From: Mastigias papua
Lineage: Eukaryota; Cnidaria; Scyphozoa; Rhizostomeae; Mastigiidae
Reading direction: 5' to 3'
DNA: 64,000 bases
Assembly: GCA_964019165.1 (NCBI GenBank)
Contig: OZ025268.1
Location: 10,679,211-10,743,210 of the forward strand
Each line of letters starts with the position of its first letter. The stretch's first letter is position 1. Of the stretch, positions 61,308 to 64,000 are shown piece by piece. The notes beneath the pieces are model-generated. The model had not been told where the DNA came from. It saw only the letters and a program-made list of their open reading frames with translations, and did no database searches. The position numbers and the translations under genes were made by a program.

Positions 61308-63448
61308 CAAGTGCACACCAAATTCAAGTTTGTCAAACCAAATTCAAATACGTCACAATAAATTCAAATTCGCTGCGCCAAATAAAACACAGTAAACCAA
61401 ATTCAGATTCTTCACGCCATACTCAAATAAGTTACACCAAATTCAAATTTGCCGCACAAAATAAAAATTCATTACACCAAATGCAAATTCGTTACACCAA
61501 ATTCATATTCGTCTTACCAAATTTAAATACGTTACAATAAATTTAATTCGTTGCGCCAAATTCAGATTCTCAATACCAATTACAATTTTTCACACCAAAC
61601 TCAACTTCATCACAATAAATTCACATCCAGCACAACAAAGTCAAATTCACCAAAACTTCAAAAAAGTATTATTACACTAAGTGCAACAAATTTCGATCGG
61701 ATTTAACTTCGGTGATGAGAGTATCGAATTCTTTCTCGACAAACTTTTCACTACCAAAAATTTTACACCAACGACATTTTGTGAGACAAAAAATTAATTT
61801 CTTTATTTTCCATTCAACAATTGTCATTTTTCATCACAAGATTGATTTAAACGTTAATTACTTACCTTGACAAAATAAAACAATTTTCATTTTCTTAAAT
61901 TTTAAGAATCTGGATCATGCTATTTATTACTATCATCATTATAATCATAACATCGTCACTGTCATCCCCACTTTCGCCATTACTTATTAGAACATCCTCA
62001 GTTTCATCATTTACCGCCCAATCAATTCCTTCCAAATCCAAATTTCCGTTGACATAAGATCTCCTTCCATATTGTAGTTTTTCTCGAAAATTTCCTTGAA
62101 TCGCTCAATAAAATCTCCAAGCTTCTGCCAAACAAGACAAACTTTAAATAAACTTCCTTTGTACTGCAATTTTTTGTGATCATTCGCTGCAACAAGCGCA
62201 AGTAAACCAACAGCGTATTCTTCAGCGGGATTTTATTTCGGTGATGAGATGGCTTCGTTTTTCAGATTGCAGAAATAGATGACGTTTCAATAGAAGAACT
62301 TAAACCAGAGGACCCATCGCCAAATTGTAAATTACTCTATCATTGACTGAGTTTATAACATATGCTAAAAATACTCCTGTTTTTGTTCTATTTCTGTTAG
62401 ACTGAGCCAAATTCGACAGTTTTTCTGTTTAAGTTGACAGTACCGGAATTTCCTTGAGCGAGCGAAAATTTTTACGAATTCCACCGAATGTATCGCCGAA
62501 GTGTTCGACACTTCACTGAAATTCTTTCCACAAAACACATTTCCATTGAAATTTTTTGCAACGCATTTTGCACTTAATGTAGTCCATAACCAGGACGGAA
62601 TAAAAGAAGTGCATGGAAACAAAGGAAACATGGCTGACGAAGAGGATGAAGAAAGATTGCCTGTAGCAACGTAATATGAAGCCTGTAGAGGCAGCCTGCA
62701 GTCAGAAGATAGATCTTTTCTCTATGAGGAGTTGCATTGCACATGGAGGCCATAGACAATAGGATGGGTTTCTTTAAAGGGTATAAACATAAAGTGATTC
62801 TAGGATTTTGGATAAATACCACCATATTGAAATGAGTTTGTGCAGTCTGAAGAAAAGATTTCAGAACAGACTCCCAGTTCCATCCAGCTCTTGTCTCACT
62901 CTTGACCTAACTTTCTGCTCGTCGAATGCTTGACACCTTCTACTTAACCCCATTGACTTCAATCTGTTCTTCAGAGTGTGTTCCGTTGCTTCCCTGAACT
63001 TGATGCCCATCGATAATTTCGTTTGAGGGGGAAGGAGGGCGTGCAGGAAAAAAATGACCAGCTATTATATTTTTGATCAATTGTATTTTCCAGAAGGAAA
63101 TAATGATTATATTTACTAGAGACACCATGCTACTTGTAATATCATAAAAAAGATAATTGACTATGGCCAAGCATGACCAACAGGATGAATAAATGCAATA
63201 TTAACTCCCTGTAGCACGACCAACTTTCTAAAAGCTTCTTAGATACTGGGAGTCTGGCGCCCCAGCGCCTGTCCAGTAGTCGCATCGCTGATGGATTAAC
63301 ACTAGTTGAAGATGTAACAAATTTGAATTTGGTGAGGTGAATTTAACTCTGGTGCGACGAACTTCCATTTGGTGCACTGAATTTGAATTTGAATTTGGTG
63401 TTACGAAATTGAAATTGGCATGACGAGCTTGAATTTGGTGTGCACTTG
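61308..63448. mobile_element. Foldback-type element with tandem-repeat arms, 2.1 kb
   Basis: The outermost 21 bases are perfect inverted repeats (61308-61328 and 63428-63448, CAAGTGCACACCAAATTCAA plus G). Inside each end lies an array of about 17-20-base degenerate units, CACCAAATTCAAATTCGT: about 20 units on the left (61308-61660), 5-6 in opposite orientation on the right (63310-63448). The centre has no recognisable transposase. Foldback elements with satellite-like arms are known in animals; the family here was not identified. Confidence 0.82.
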
Positions 63449-64000
63449 TCGGGCAACGCAAATTCTTGACATCAACTCACAACTTAGGAATACAGTCCAT
63501 TCATTGGCTATAGATACAATTTCTTAATTGTAGTCAAACAGATCTGGATCGAAAATGCTCTTGGTAGCGCAGCACAGTTTGCATATTTGACAACAACCAC
63601 TACAAACTCTGTGTACATGAACATGTCTATTCTTTACAGACACCACTTCTTTGCCATTTGTTGTTCCTTATGAACATGTAACAACACGTTTCTAAACCAA
63701 CGCAAATTAATAAGCAATAAAACAAAAGGAAATTATACGACCAAGCAATCTAAAGATATGATCCTCCCAAATAAGTTACACCCATTTATCCAACCCTATT
63801 ACCAACCTTGCACGCATTATAGTTCCCTCTAAACCACCTGTCTGATGACTGCACCAAAAATGTGTCCCCCGGGGTTGGACTCAGCATCATAGCATACGGG
63901 GTCGTCGTCTAGCAACATTTGAATATGATCCAAAACAAAATCAACCCATTTCTACAAAACCCTAAAATATCAGCATTCCGTTTTACAAAAAAAACCAAAA
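63449..64000. other. Window end, no gene seen
   Basis: AT-rich, with no element boundary or exon recognised. Confidence 0.55.

Overview
This is a window of animal nuclear DNA: AT-rich, intron-dominated and full of microsatellites, short inverted-repeat transposons and retroelement fragments. The LINE type (3' tail of AAATG units) and the abundant repeats with CAGGGGG / GTACTC-like ends fit a marine invertebrate. My best guess is a cnidarian, but the sequence does not prove it.

One gene dominates: a class IIa histone deacetylase (HDAC4/5/7/9 type) on the minus strand. I could place 23 coding exons from 54826 down to the stop codon at 5551. All have GT/AG borders and compatible phases, and together they make exactly 963 codons including the stop. 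They cover the first 14-3-3/SIK phosphosite, the regulatory linker, the whole zinc deacetylase domain, the C-terminal nuclear export segment and a 34-base last exon. The glutamine-rich N-terminal MEF2-binding region was not found and probably lies beyond 64000. The gene keeps a tyrosine in the active site where vertebrate class IIa enzymes have histidine.

Everything else sits in the introns (largest: 38660-54771 and 9360-19088) or in the 3' flank (1-5550). The 9.4-17.2 kb intron holds an AT-rich insertion encoding part of a double-jelly-roll-like capsid protein (Polinton-like/adintovirus type) cut by a 200-N gap, an antisense LINE 3' fragment, and a nearly complete LINE ORF with endonuclease remnant and reverse transcriptase. 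The 25.3-27.5 kb intron holds a composite with an inverted duplication and hammerhead-like motifs. The 50.6 kb region carries a convincing type I hammerhead ribozyme on the minus strand. Several non-autonomous DNA transposons can be delimited: a hAT MITE with an 8-bp target duplication, three pogo/mariner-like elements with TA duplications, and two foldback elements whose arms are arrays of short tandem repeats. Several dispersed families recur two to four times within the window.

No second host protein-coding gene was found. Short open frames elsewhere look like chance or repeat-derived.
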